Positions 14,485-22,988 of a DNA stretch of 22,988 nucleotides are shown here, in pieces. The notes beneath the pieces were generated by a model that saw nothing but the letters and a program-made list of their open reading frames with translations, did not search any database and was not told the origin of the DNA. Origin of the DNA: Bog-950 sp964620645 (GTDB lineage: Bacteria; Bacteroidota; Bacteroidia; Chitinophagales; LD1). The DNA lies in the NCBI GenBank assembly GCA_964620645.1, contig CAZUHU010000037.1, positions 1 through 22,988 on the forward strand, in the 5' to 3' direction. A program made the translations under genes and the position numbers. Position 1 is the stretch's first letter, and the number at the start of each line of letters is the position of its first letter.

Positions 14485-14522
14485 ATAGATAGTATTTTAT
14501 TTAATTACAATATAAAGCACTA

Positions 14523-17500
14523 ATGAAAAAGAATCTACCCGTTCTTGTAGGCTGCCTATTGCTGCTGCTTACGTTTAACTTAAACGCTCAATTGGTTAGC
14601 GGTAATGCCTTTTTGCAGGGCAACTATGTAGAAGTCGGCATTGGGCCCTGCGGAAACTTTGCCAGTACCGTAAATGCACCTGCCGGTTACCATGCCCGCG
14701 GCGGGCCGGGAACTCAATTAGGTTTTGTGGCTGACCCGGCGCAGGACGGATGGAGCACAGGAACGCCTAACTATATAGGGGACTATTTTTTGCCGGGTAG
14801 CCCTGAAGAAGGATGGGGGTTAACAGTAAACGGCACCAGCTACAATAACAACCAGATTTGTGGTACCAGCCAAATTCCAGGTTCCATTATTAATTATACC
14901 AATGCATCGGGACAGGTTTCGGCCACATGGCAGGGAACTGTGGCAGGGCTTAATGTTACGGCCAGAACTTATATGCCAACCAACGCACTTTATTTTATAA
15001 CGGAGGTTACAGTAACCAATACATCGGCTGCTACTATTAACAACGTGTATTATATGCGTAATGTGGACCCTGATATGGAGCAACCACTTACTGCAAATTT
15101 TACCACTAACAACGCTATTGTATATCAAAACCCGGATGTATGTAACAGGGCGTTGGTTTCGGCAACAGGCCAAACGTACGGCGCTTACCTGGGGCTTGGT
15201 TCAATTGATAGCCGCGCAAAGGTTACCTATGGCGGCTTTGGAAATCGCAGCGCCCTTGATATTTATAATGGAACGGGGCTTTTTCAGTCAGGTGGTGGTG
15301 CTGGAGATGTAGCTATATCCATTGCATTTAACCTGGGCAACCTGGCCCCCAACCAAAGCACTACGTTTGCTTATGCGTATATATTAAGTTCCTCGCAACT
15401 AACACAAGCGCTTGCAGCAACCAATATTAACTTTAGTGTTAACGGGGTAAGCTATACTACAGGTAACACGGCCAATATCTGTTCAGGCTCCCCTATCCCT
15501 ATTAACTTAACCAATACCGGCACTTATACATCGTGGTCGTGGTCGCCATCAACTGGCTTAAATACCACCACTGGTACTTCGGTAATTGCTACTGCCGCAA
15601 GCCCTATTGTTTATACAGCTACAGGTACAGGTCCTTGTGGTACAGTTAATGTTACTATAAATCTTAACCCCGTAATCACACCTGTGCCCGGAAATGCAGG
15701 TGCCATAACGGGCCCTACGAACATAGCTATAGGCCAAACCGGCGTTACGTATTCGATAGCATCGGTGGCTAATGCCACCTCTTATAACTGGACCCTTCCT
15801 CCGGGTGCTATTGTAACTTCAGGGTCTTCAACCTCCAATTCAATTACGTTTACAGCCTCCAGTACCCCTTGGTGTGGCAACATAAGCGTGCAACCTGTTA
15901 ACGTATGTGGTACGGGTGCATCATCTTCACTGGCCATTTGCGCAGCCGGTATAACAACGGGCACAGTTCCTACTTCGGTTTGTGCCGGGGCTACAATCTC
16001 CGTTCCGTTTACAACCACTGGCGTGTTTAATGCCGGCAATATCTTTACAGCTCAGTTAAGTGATGCAGGTGGTAATTTCGCAAGCCCGACTGTGCTGGGC
16101 ACATTAAGCGGTACAACTTCAGGTACAATAGCGGCAACTATCCCATCTAACCTGGGTGGTGTTGTTGGTTATCGTATTCGTGTGGTATCCAGTAACCCCG
16201 CAATAGCAGGTTCTGATAATGGAGCCGCTATCGGAATAAGCCCCTTACCTTTGATCAATGCCAAAAGCACCGGGGGGTTAAACGTATGCGCGGGGCAAAC
16301 TAATGTATATGGTATAGTTGAAAGCAACTCCCCCTCTTCAACATATGCGTGGGCCTTAACACCTGCAGCAGCCGGTACGGTAACACCAAACGGATTAAGA
16401 GCGACAGTGCAATGGAGTTCTTCTTACAATGGTACGGCTACTTTAAGTTGTACGGCTACAAACGCTTGCGGTAGTGGAACACCTGTAAACTTTAATGTTA
16501 CTGTAAACACAACTCATGGTGTGGCTATTGCCACTTATCCTTACCAGGGTACGGCAAACGGGAAGCACTATTATTTAAGTAATGGCACCAGTAATTGGAC
16601 GACTGCAAAAACCAATGCTGAAAGCCAATGTACTAACCTGGTGGCTATAAGCAGCGCACCTGAGCAAACCTATGTGCAGAGTATCCTGAATACAGCTGTA
16701 CGTTGGCAGGGCCTTACTGATGAGATTACCGAAGGCACCTTTATAAACGTAAACGGTGAACCAACCTCCTACACAAATTGGACCAGTGGCCAACCGGATA
16801 ATGCTGTAATAGGTGAAAATTTTGCAACCATACAAACCACCGGCCTTTGGACTGACGTAACAAACACGGGCCCTTACCGCGCTATAATGGAGAGGACGGA
16901 TAATGAAAGTTTAAGTTATGTTTCTCTTTCGGATTCTGCAGTATGTGCGGGCGGTACCTTTACTGCTACCTTCAGTAATACAGGTGTTTACGATATAGGC
17001 AATGTATTTAAGGTAGAGTTTTCTGATGCCTCAGCATCCTTTGCTACAGCGGTTACTATTGGAAGCGCCACAGCAAGCAGTGCCGGCGCTATTACGTGCA
17101 CTATACCTGCGGGCACAAGTACAGGTGGTGGTTATCAAATCCGTTTAATTTCTTCGTCGCCTATTGATACCTTATTGGTACCTGTTACTATACAAATTGG
17201 TCCTGCTTCACCCAGTTTTGCTTTCTCCGGAAGTTCTTTTATACGCTGTTATGGCAGCGGTACATCAACGTATAGTGTGCCGGTAAACCCCGATGCGCTA
17301 ACCTATAATTGGAGTATTACACCCGCCGGTGCAGGTACACTAAACTCAGTTAACAACACAGTTACTGTTACCTGGTCTTCCGCCTTTAGCGGCAATGCTA
17401 CATTAGGATATACTATAGCAACAAGTTGCACAACCAGTACATCTGCCTCGGCCATAGTATCGGTAATACCATGGCAGCCTTCTTCAGTATTTACTGAAAC

Positions 17501-20500
17501 AATGGGTACGGTATCAGCATCAACAACCGTGGCTGCTTATGAAACGGCTAATGGCTTTGATAATGACGCTTACACTATGAGTGCCAGTACCACAACCGTG
17601 GTAGTAAACAATACCAGCCCATCAACCGGCTATACAGGTGCCAGCGGCGGCGCTAACCTTCAAATACCTTCACCACCGGTTTTAGGTTCTGCCCGTACGT
17701 TTACCATTGATGGTATAAACACTACAGGTTTAAACAACCTGGTTTTACGTTATGGCGTGTTGTATTCTTCAATATTCGGCTCGTACAGCATAGCCTATAG
17801 CACGGATGGAACAACCTACACAACCTTGCCACATTCGTATACACCATCCTCTGCATCCTGGCAGGAGGGAGTAATAGCTTCGGGTATACCCCAGGCTGCG
17901 AACTTACGCCTTCGTTTTAGCGGTGCAAGCCTTTTAGGAGGCAGTACTTTCTTTGATGATATTCGCTTAACCTACAATAACAGTACTACGCCTGTTATAA
18001 CTGCCGGTGGGCCAACACAGTTATGCCCGGGTAATACAGTAACCCTAAGTCCTGGCACTACTTATTTAGGCTATTCTTGGAGCAACGGGGCTACCACACA
18101 AACGGTAACAACAGGTGCCCCGGCGGTTTATAATATGAACGCCGTAGGTTATTACGGTTGTCAATCCTCAATATCTAACAACATTACTGTTACAGGCGAT
18201 GTTACACCACCAACGGTTAGTTGTAAGCCTGCCATAGTTTATTTGGATGCCACCGGTAACGGTAGTATTACCGTTAATGATGTATTAAATAATGTAACGG
18301 GCCATTTGGATTCTACTGTATTTAATTATACCGGTGGGGCGCAAACGTTTACTGTACCGGCCGGCATAACCTCCGTTACTTTAAAAGCCTGGGGTGCTTC
18401 TGGCGCCGATGGGCAGATAACAGGAAACATAGGAGTAGGAGGTAAAGGCGGATTTGCTACGGGTAACCTGGCTGTAACTCCTGCACAGGTGTTAAACATA
18501 TATGTAGGTGGCAGAGGTACGCCAAGTACCGCAAATACTATTTGTTGCGGTGGTTTTAATGGCGGTGGAAATGCCCTTGGCCAAACTTCTACCAACGCAC
18601 GTGGCGGTGGTGGTGGAGCCTCAGATGTAAGGGTAGGTGGTACTGCACTTGCAAACCGTGTACTGGTTGCGGGCGGCGGCGGCGGCGGTTGCTGGTTGGG
18701 CCCGAGTGGAATAGGAACCGGTGGAGCCGGCGGTGGCTTAACGGGTGCAGCCGGTAATGCTAACGATTATGATGGAGGTGGAGGTACACAAAGCGCCGGC
18801 GGTGCTAACGGTTGTACTACATGTTGCTCAAACAACCCCGGCTTAAGCGGCTCTTTGGGCCAGGGCGGAGGCATTGTAAGCGGATGTACGAATACGTTAG
18901 GCGGCGGTGGCGGTGGCTACTACGGTGGCGGTGCGGGAAATAATGCAGGTGGTGGCTCATCTTATATAGGTGGCGTAACTGCAGGAAGCACTACGCCGGG
19001 AGTTAACACAGGCTTTGGTAAAGTGATTGTTTATTGGTCTACTCCTGCCGTACCAGCCACTTCAGATAACTGCGCAGTAACTTCAGTAACTGCCAGCAAA
19101 ACAACTTTTAACTGTACTAACTTAGGTGCAAACAATGTTACGGTAACTGCTTCTGACGCAAGCGCCAATACAGCAAGCTGCAATGCCGTGGTTACAGTTA
19201 GCGATACCATGCGCGCGGTAGCTTTGTGCCAAAACGTTACCCTGCCGCTTGATACACTTTGCAATGCTACCTTAACCGTAGCGCAGGTAAACAACGGTAG
19301 TTCTGATAACTGCAGTATAGCCAGTATGGTGTTAAGCAAAACAAGCTTTAACGCTACTAACCTTGGCGCTAATAACGTATTGCTTACCGTAGTTGATGGC
19401 AGCGGTAATACCAACGGATGCTTTAGTAATGTAACGGTTGTAAAACCGGCTGTTACCCCAACAGTAACCATTACGGCCAACCCGGGTAGTACCATTTGTA
19501 CAGGCACATCGGTAACATTCAGCGCAGTTATTACATATGGCGGGGCTTCGCCTTCCTATAGCTGGAAGAAGAACGGCACCCAGGTAGCCACAACGCCAAC
19601 TTATACCACTTCTACACTGGTTAATGGCGATCAAATACGTTGCGATATAACTTCTTCAATAGCTTGTTTAAATACCAATACAGCAAACAGTAATACCATA
19701 ACCATAAATATTACACCAATTGTAACCTGGTATCTTGATGCTGATAATGATGGCCACTATTTAAGTTCGGTTACGTCTTGCAATAGTCCCGGCGCAGGTT
19801 ACACTCTTAGTGCTGGTTCATTGGGCGATTGCAACGATAATATTGCCTCGCAATGGCAAAGCGGCACCTTATATGTAGATGTTGACGGCGATGGTTATAG
19901 CAACGGTACTTCGGTAGTTTGCTACGGTGCTGCTGTACCTGCCGGTTATGCACTTGCAAGTAATGGCGCTGATTGTAATGATAATAATGCCGCTGTGCAT
20001 GCAATAGCCACCTGGTATTTGGATGCCGATGGTGATGGTTATTATTTAAATACTGTCAACGCCTGTAACAACCCCGGAGCCGGATATGTTTTAAGTGCAG
20101 TAACACCTGGCGATTGTGATGACAACGATAATACGGTTTGGCAAAGCGCAACGGTATACGTTGATAACGACGGCGACCAATATGGCGCAGGTGCGGGCAT
20201 CATTTTGTGCTTCGGATCTACACCTCCGGCTCCGTACGCCCTGGTAAATGGCGATTGCGATGACACAAACAGCGGAGTAAACCCCGGAGCAGTTGAAATT
20301 AACGGCAACGGCATTGATGATAACTGTGATGGAAACATTGACGAGGGATTCCCGCAATTAATAGTAACCGGTAATGGAATTGTGATTACTAACCACTCTA
20401 CCACAACCAGTGCAGCCAACTTTACATTCTATGGTAATATATCAACCGGCTCAACGGTAACCCGTACCTTCCGCATTATTAACTCGGGTATCAACAATAC

Positions 20501-22988
20501 TACCGGCATAAGTATTGGCTTTGCAGCTTTATATCTAAGTAATGAGTTTGCAATAACTGCAATGCCCTCTGCGGGTTTAGGCCCTTATGACACTACTGAA
20601 GTGCAGATTACTTTCCATCCGCTTACAGCAGGTTTAAAACAGGATAGTTTGCTGTTGCAGACCAATTACGGAAATTTCGTTTTCAGAATTGAAGGTAACT
20701 CTATACTTACCGGCCCTAACACATGGCTTGGTAATACAGATGATTGGGCAACTGCAGGCAACTGGAGTTACAATGTAGTTCCATCAGCCTGCGGCGATAA
20801 TGTGCTTATACCTAACCTGCCAATTGACCCTGTAGTGCATGTAGCTACAAGTGTTGGTGATATTACCTTGCAGGATGGTGCAACTTTAACGCTTGACCAA
20901 AGCCTGAATGTGTGCGGTAACGTTACAGGCGGTACAACTTCCGTAGCGCAGGTTATTGGCATTAATGAATTGGTATTGGGTGGTGCTGCACCACAAAACG
21001 TTAGCGGCAAGTTAGAGATAAATATCTTGCGTTTGATGAATCCTACCGGTGCTACTATAGCCGCCGGCAGCCGTATCGACATTTTTAACGAGGTGGATTT
21101 ACAGTTTGGAAACTTAAGTGTCAATCCATCTGGCATACTTCGTTTCCGCAGCACCTCATCCAATCAAATTGCTATACTGGATGATTTTAGCAGTGGCTAT
21201 ACAGGTACTATTACCGGTAATATTACTGCACAACGTGCTTATGACGCCGCTGCCTACCAGGATGCGCACTACTTTGGTACACCGGTAGCGGGCACTACAG
21301 CAGCTAACTTTGGTTCCGCAAACGGCAGCAGCGGGTTTGTAACTGCAACCGGTAACTGCGATGAAACAACACTTGCCGCAGGCTCTCTTTACGGAAATGT
21401 TTACAGCTACGACCAAAGCAATGGCGGAAGTTGTAATGTAGCCGGTTGGAAAGTAGAGGCTGCGTCAAATGCGATTGTAGCGGGCAAGGGTTACTCCGTG
21501 CGTAAAGTGGGTGCAGGAACACTTTCGGTTTCCGGCCCTCCTAACCTTGCTTCATCTTATACACAGAATGGTTCTAACGGCGGTTGGTTTAACGTAAGCT
21601 TACAGGGGCGCCCAACACTTGCCGGCTGGACTATGGTAAGCAATCCTTATCTCGCCACTCTTGACCTTAACGCTGCACCGGTGCCTGCAGGTTACGATGC
21701 ACAATATGCCGTATGGAATGCTACCGGACCGTTTGCCGGAACTTATACCAGCGAAACTGTTATTGCACCATTCCAGGCGTTTTTTGTAAGAAGAAGTACC
21801 GCCGGCGGGCCAATGCCATTTACTATTAATGGATCAAGCAGGAGCAAGAATCCGCAGCAGTTCCAGGCATTGAACAACAGCGAAACTATGACCTTGTATG
21901 TAACCAATACAACCAATGGACTAAAGGATAAAACTACAGTGGGTTTCAGCACTGATGCCACAACACAATTCGATAGCCAGTTAGATGCCGTTAAGTTATC
22001 GGGTGCATTGGCTCGTAACACACTTTACAGTTACAATAACGACCCGCTGCAGTGGTATTCTAAGAATATGAATACCTCAATTACCCAAACCAGCACCGTA
22101 AATGTTGGCTTCGAGCCAGGTGTTGCAGGTAATTACAGCATGAGTTTTGACGGCCTGCAAAGCTTTGATCCTACCAGCTATATAATGCTGGAGGATAAGA
22201 AGACCGGCACCATGCATGATGTAAGAAGTGGAGACTACAACTTTACCTCTACAACTACTGATAACTGGAACCGCTTTGTGTTACACTTTACGCCTAAGGC
22301 GGAGTTTACTACCGTTGCATCAGGCTGCGAAACCCCGGGGCAGTTGCAGGTAGAGCAACCCGGCTTAGCCAATTGGCAATACAGCATACAGGACTTATTA
22401 GGGAATGACATCGGCAGTGGTACGTTAAACAACAGTAGCCCATTGTCCTTAAGCGTACCCGCCGGTGTTTATACTATAACCCTGGTTGATAATAATAATT
22501 ACACCGTTGTTAAGAATGTGCAGGTTAACGGTTCAACACCTATCACCGCGCTTATGTCAGCTGATAAAACAGTTGCTGAGGAAGGTGAAGGCATAACCTT
22601 TACTTCTAACACCACCGGCGCAGTAACTACTGAGTGGAACTTTGGCGACAATATCACAAGCGTGTTGCCGCTTGTAACTCACCAATATTCTGCCGAAGGC
22701 ACCTATACTGTTAGCTTAACGGTTAGTAATGCTGATGGTTGTGTTTCAACAACCGACGAAATGGTAACCATTACCGCTAAACAGGCCACCGGCTTAATAA
22801 CTGCCGGTAGTGATGCCTTTAATATATGGAGTAGCGGCAACCGCGTTTTTGTTGACTTCAGCAAGCAGAAGCATGTTAATGCTACAGTGGCCATTTACAA
22901 CTTATTGGGGCAACAAATTGCTACCGATAAGGTGAACAACAGCAGTATATACACGCGTGAGTTGAAGAACCTGGAAGCGGCTTACGTG
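14523..22988 (+). CDS. Giant mosaic T9SS surface protein (adhesin-like), 3' end beyond window
   Basis: One frame of 2822 codons, read codon by codon with no stop, still open at the window end. Order by residue: signal peptide 1-23; N-terminal beta-rich domain 24-300; Ig/PKD-like modules 303-466; repeat module R1 481-580; PKD-like 587-663; C-type lectin-like domain 680-791; R2 800-893; PKD-like 905-983; jelly-roll-like region 985-1157; Ig-like 1158-1226; HYR-like module 1228-1560, interrupted at 1260-1512 by a glycine-rich ALK/LTK-like domain; second HYR-like module 1562-1642; Ig-like 1643-1734; four Asp-rich metal-binding repeats 1735-1943; choice-of-anchor-D-like domain 1945-2063; beta-rich region to about 2675; PKD 2678-2755 (EWNFGD, HQYSAEGTYTVSLTV); start of a T9SS sorting domain 2758-2822 (VAIYNLLGQQI). 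About 25 residues are probably missing. Likely cell-surface or secreted; no catalytic site seen. Confidence 0.93.
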   Translation, partial: MKKNLPVLVGCLLLLLTFNLNAQLVSGNAFLQGNYVEVGIGPCGNFASTVNAPAGYHARGGPGTQLGFVADPAQDGWSTGTPNYIGDYFLPGSPEEGWGLTVNGTSYNNNQICGTSQIPGSIINYTNASGQVSATWQGTVAGLNVTARTYMPTNALYFITEVTVTNTSAATINNVYYMRNVDPDMEQPLTANFTTNNAIVYQNPDVCNRALVSATGQTYGAYLGLGSIDSRAKVTYGGFGNRSALDIYNGTGLFQSGGGAGDVAISIAFNLGNLAPNQSTTFAYAYILSSSQLTQALAATNINFSVNGVSYTTGNTANICSGSPIPINLTNTGTYTSWSWSPSTGLNTTTGTSVIATAASPIVYTATGTGPCGTVNVTINLNPVITPVPGNAGAITGPTNIAIGQTGVTYSIASVANATSYNWTLPPGAIVTSGSSTSNSITFTASSTPWCGNISVQPVNVCGTGASSSLAICAAGITTGTVPTSVCAGATISVPFTTTGVFNAGNIFTAQLSDAGGNFASPTVLGTLSGTTSGTIAATIPSNLGGVVGYRIRVVSSNPAIAGSDNGAAIGISPLPLINAKSTGGLNVCAGQTNVYGIVESNSPSSTYAWALTPAAAGTVTPNGLRATVQWSSSYNGTATLSCTATNACGSGTPVNFNVTVNTTHGVAIATYPYQGTANGKHYYLSNGTSNWTTAKTNAESQCTNLVAISSAPEQTYVQSILNTAVRWQGLTDEITEGTFINVNGEPTSYTNWTSGQPDNAVIGENFATIQTTGLWTDVTNTGPYRAIMERTDNESLSYVSLSDSAVCAGGTFTATFSNTGVYDIGNVFKVEFSDASASFATAVTIGSATASSAGAITCTIPAGTSTGGGYQIRLISSSPIDTLLVPVTIQIGPASPSFAFSGSSFIRCYGSGTSTYSVPVNPDALTYNWSITPAGAGTLNSVNNTVTVTWSSAFSGNATLGYTIATSCTTSTSASAIVSVIPWQPSSVFTETMGTVSASTTVAAYETANGFDNDAYTMSASTTTVVVNNTSPSTGYTGASGGANLQIPSPPVLGSARTFTIDGINTTGLNNLVLRYGVLYSSIFGSYSIAYSTDGTTYTTLPHSYTPSSASWQEGVIASGIPQAANLRLRFSGASLLGGSTFFDDIRLTYNNSTTPVITAGGPTQLCPGNTVTLSPGTTYLGYSWSNGATTQTVTTGAPAVYNMNAVGYYGCQSSISNNITVTGDVTPPTVSCKPAIVYLDATGNGSITVNDVLNNVTGHLDSTVFNYTGGAQTFTVPAGITSVTLKAWGASGADGQITGNIGVGGKGGFATGNLAVTPAQVLNIYVGGRGTPSTANTICCGGFNGGGNALGQTSTNARGGGGGASDVRVGGTALANRVLVAGGGGGGCWLGPSGIGTGGAGGGLTGAAGNANDYDGGGGTQSAGGANGCTTCCSNNPGLSGSLGQGGGIVSGCTNTLGGGGGGYYGGGAGNNAGGGSSYIGGVTAGSTTPGVNTGFGKVIVYWSTPAVPATSDNCAVTSVTASKTTFNCTNLGANNVTVTASDASANTASCNAVVTVSDTMRAVALCQNVTLPLDTLCNATLTVAQVNNGSSDNCSIASMVLSKTSFNATNLGANNVLLTVVDGSGNTNGCFSNVTVVKPAVTPTVTITANPGSTICTGTSVTFSAVITYGGASPSYSWKKNGTQVATTPTYTTSTLVNGDQIRCDITSSIACLNTNTANSNTITINITPIVTWYLDADNDGHYLSSVTSCNSPGAGYTLSAGSLGDCNDNIASQWQSGTLYVDVDGDGYSNGTSVVCYGAAVPAGYALASNGADCNDNNAAVHAIATWYLDADGDGYYLNTVNACNNPGAGYVLSAVTPGDCDDNDNTVWQSATVYVDNDGDQYGAGAGIILCFGSTPPAPYALVNGDCDDTNSGVNPGAVEINGNGIDDNCDGNIDEGFPQLIVTGNGIVITNHSTTTSAANFTFYGNISTGSTVTRTFRIINSGINNTTGISIGFAALYLSNEFAITAMPSAGLGPYDTTEVQITFHPLTAGLKQDSLLLQTNYGNFVFRIEGNSILTGPNTWLGNTDDWATAGNWSYNVVPSACGDNVLIPNLPIDPVVHVATSVGDITLQDGATLTLDQSLNVCGNVTGGTTSVAQVIGINELVLGGAAPQNVSGKLEINILRLMNPTGATIAAGSRIDIFNEVDLQFGNLSVNPSGILRFRSTSSNQIAILDDFSSGYTGTITGNITAQRAYDAAAYQDAHYFGTPVAGTTAANFGSANGSSGFVTATGNCDETTLAAGSLYGNVYSYDQSNGGSCNVAGWKVEAASNAIVAGKGYSVRKVGAGTLSVSGPPNLASSYTQNGSNGGWFNVSLQGRPTLAGWTMVSNPYLATLDLNAAPVPAGYDAQYAVWNATGPFAGTYTSETVIAPFQAFFVRRSTAGGPMPFTINGSSRSKNPQQFQALNNSETMTLYVTNTTNGLKDKTTVGFSTDATTQFDSQLDAVKLSGALARNTLYSYNNDPLQWYSKNMNTSITQTSTVNVGFEPGVAGNYSMSFDGLQSFDPTSYIMLEDKKTGTMHDVRSGDYNFTSTTTDNWNRFVLHFTPKAEFTTVASGCETPGQLQVEQPGLANWQYSIQDLLGNDIGSGTLNNSSPLSLSVPAGVYTITLVDNNNYTVVKNVQVNGSTPITALMSADKTVAEEGEGITFTSNTTGAVTTEWNFGDNITSVLPLVTHQYSAEGTYTVSLTVSNADGCVSTTDEMVTITAKQATGLITAGSDAFNIWSSGNRVFVDFSKQKHVNATVAIYNLLGQQIATDKVNNSSIYTRELKNLEAAYV

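Noticed and set aside
15061..15312. Plus-strand 83-codon open frame inside the giant gene
   Set aside because: It is out of frame with a well-supported coding sequence and has no protein-like features.
18600..18960. Glycine-rich stretch as a simple-sequence or PE_PGRS-like repeat
   Set aside because: The glycines are interspersed with ordered strands (VLNIYVGG, RVLVAGG, KVIVYW) in the order of the ALK/LTK-type glycine-rich domain, so a folded domain explains it better.
14820..22894. Many minus-strand open frames of 60-160 codons opposite the giant gene
   Set aside because: They lie wholly inside the 2822-codon plus-strand frame, have no recognisable domains and show low-complexity composition mirroring the Thr/Gly/Asn-rich sense strand.

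Overview
The window looks like chromosomal DNA of a member of the Bacteroidota, probably a Chitinophagales or Sphingobacteriales relative. Evidence: four secreted proteins carry a signal peptide plus a C-terminal type IX secretion (T9SS) sorting domain of the 'PNPs..' kind (one is cut by the window edge just inside that domain). Promoter-like sites match the Bacteroidota TAnnTTTG -7 element. Shine-Dalgarno sequences are weak or absent, and base composition is moderate and AT-leaning. No tRNA, rRNA, CRISPR array, transposase or phage gene was seen.

Layout. 1-2902 (+): polyphosphate module, ppk1 (5' end missing) followed by a Ppx/GppA phosphatase, closed by a bidirectional terminator. 2969-6908 (-): two tandem paralogous secreted M43 (pappalysin-like) metalloproteases, each with its own terminator and promoter-like site. 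7094-9484 (-): housekeeping cluster of a membrane family 2 glycosyltransferase, an ECF sigma factor that overlaps it by 13 nt, and rsmG. 9485-9943: gene-free, repeat-rich spacer with an 84-bp element present twice. 9944-10762 (+): fatty acid hydroxylase/sterol desaturase-type membrane di-iron enzyme. 10984-12615 (+): secreted protein joining a c-type heme site to a copper monooxygenase (PHM-like) core and a T9SS tail. 12743-13957 (+): FemAB/GNAT-like acyltransferase. 14066-14437 (+): a stand-alone LuxR-type HTH protein and a 28-residue putative membrane peptide. 14523 to the window end (+): one open frame of 2822 codons, still open at base 22988, encoding a giant mosaic surface protein.

How they fit together. 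The left third is intracellular housekeeping (polyphosphate turnover, rRNA methylation, an extracytoplasmic sigma factor). The rest is largely an envelope and secretome region: proteases, a redox enzyme and a giant adhesin-like protein, all apparently sent through T9SS. The most unusual material is in the giant protein. A glycine-rich domain resembling that of animal ALK/LTK receptors interrupts an HYR-like beta-sandwich module, and the protein also holds a C-type lectin-like domain and four alternating Asp-rich metal-binding repeats. Directly upstream lie the small HTH regulator, the tiny membrane ORF and a 12-bp RNA hairpin with a GNRA loop, an arrangement that could regulate the giant gene. 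All assignments come from reading the sequence by eye; no database search was run.
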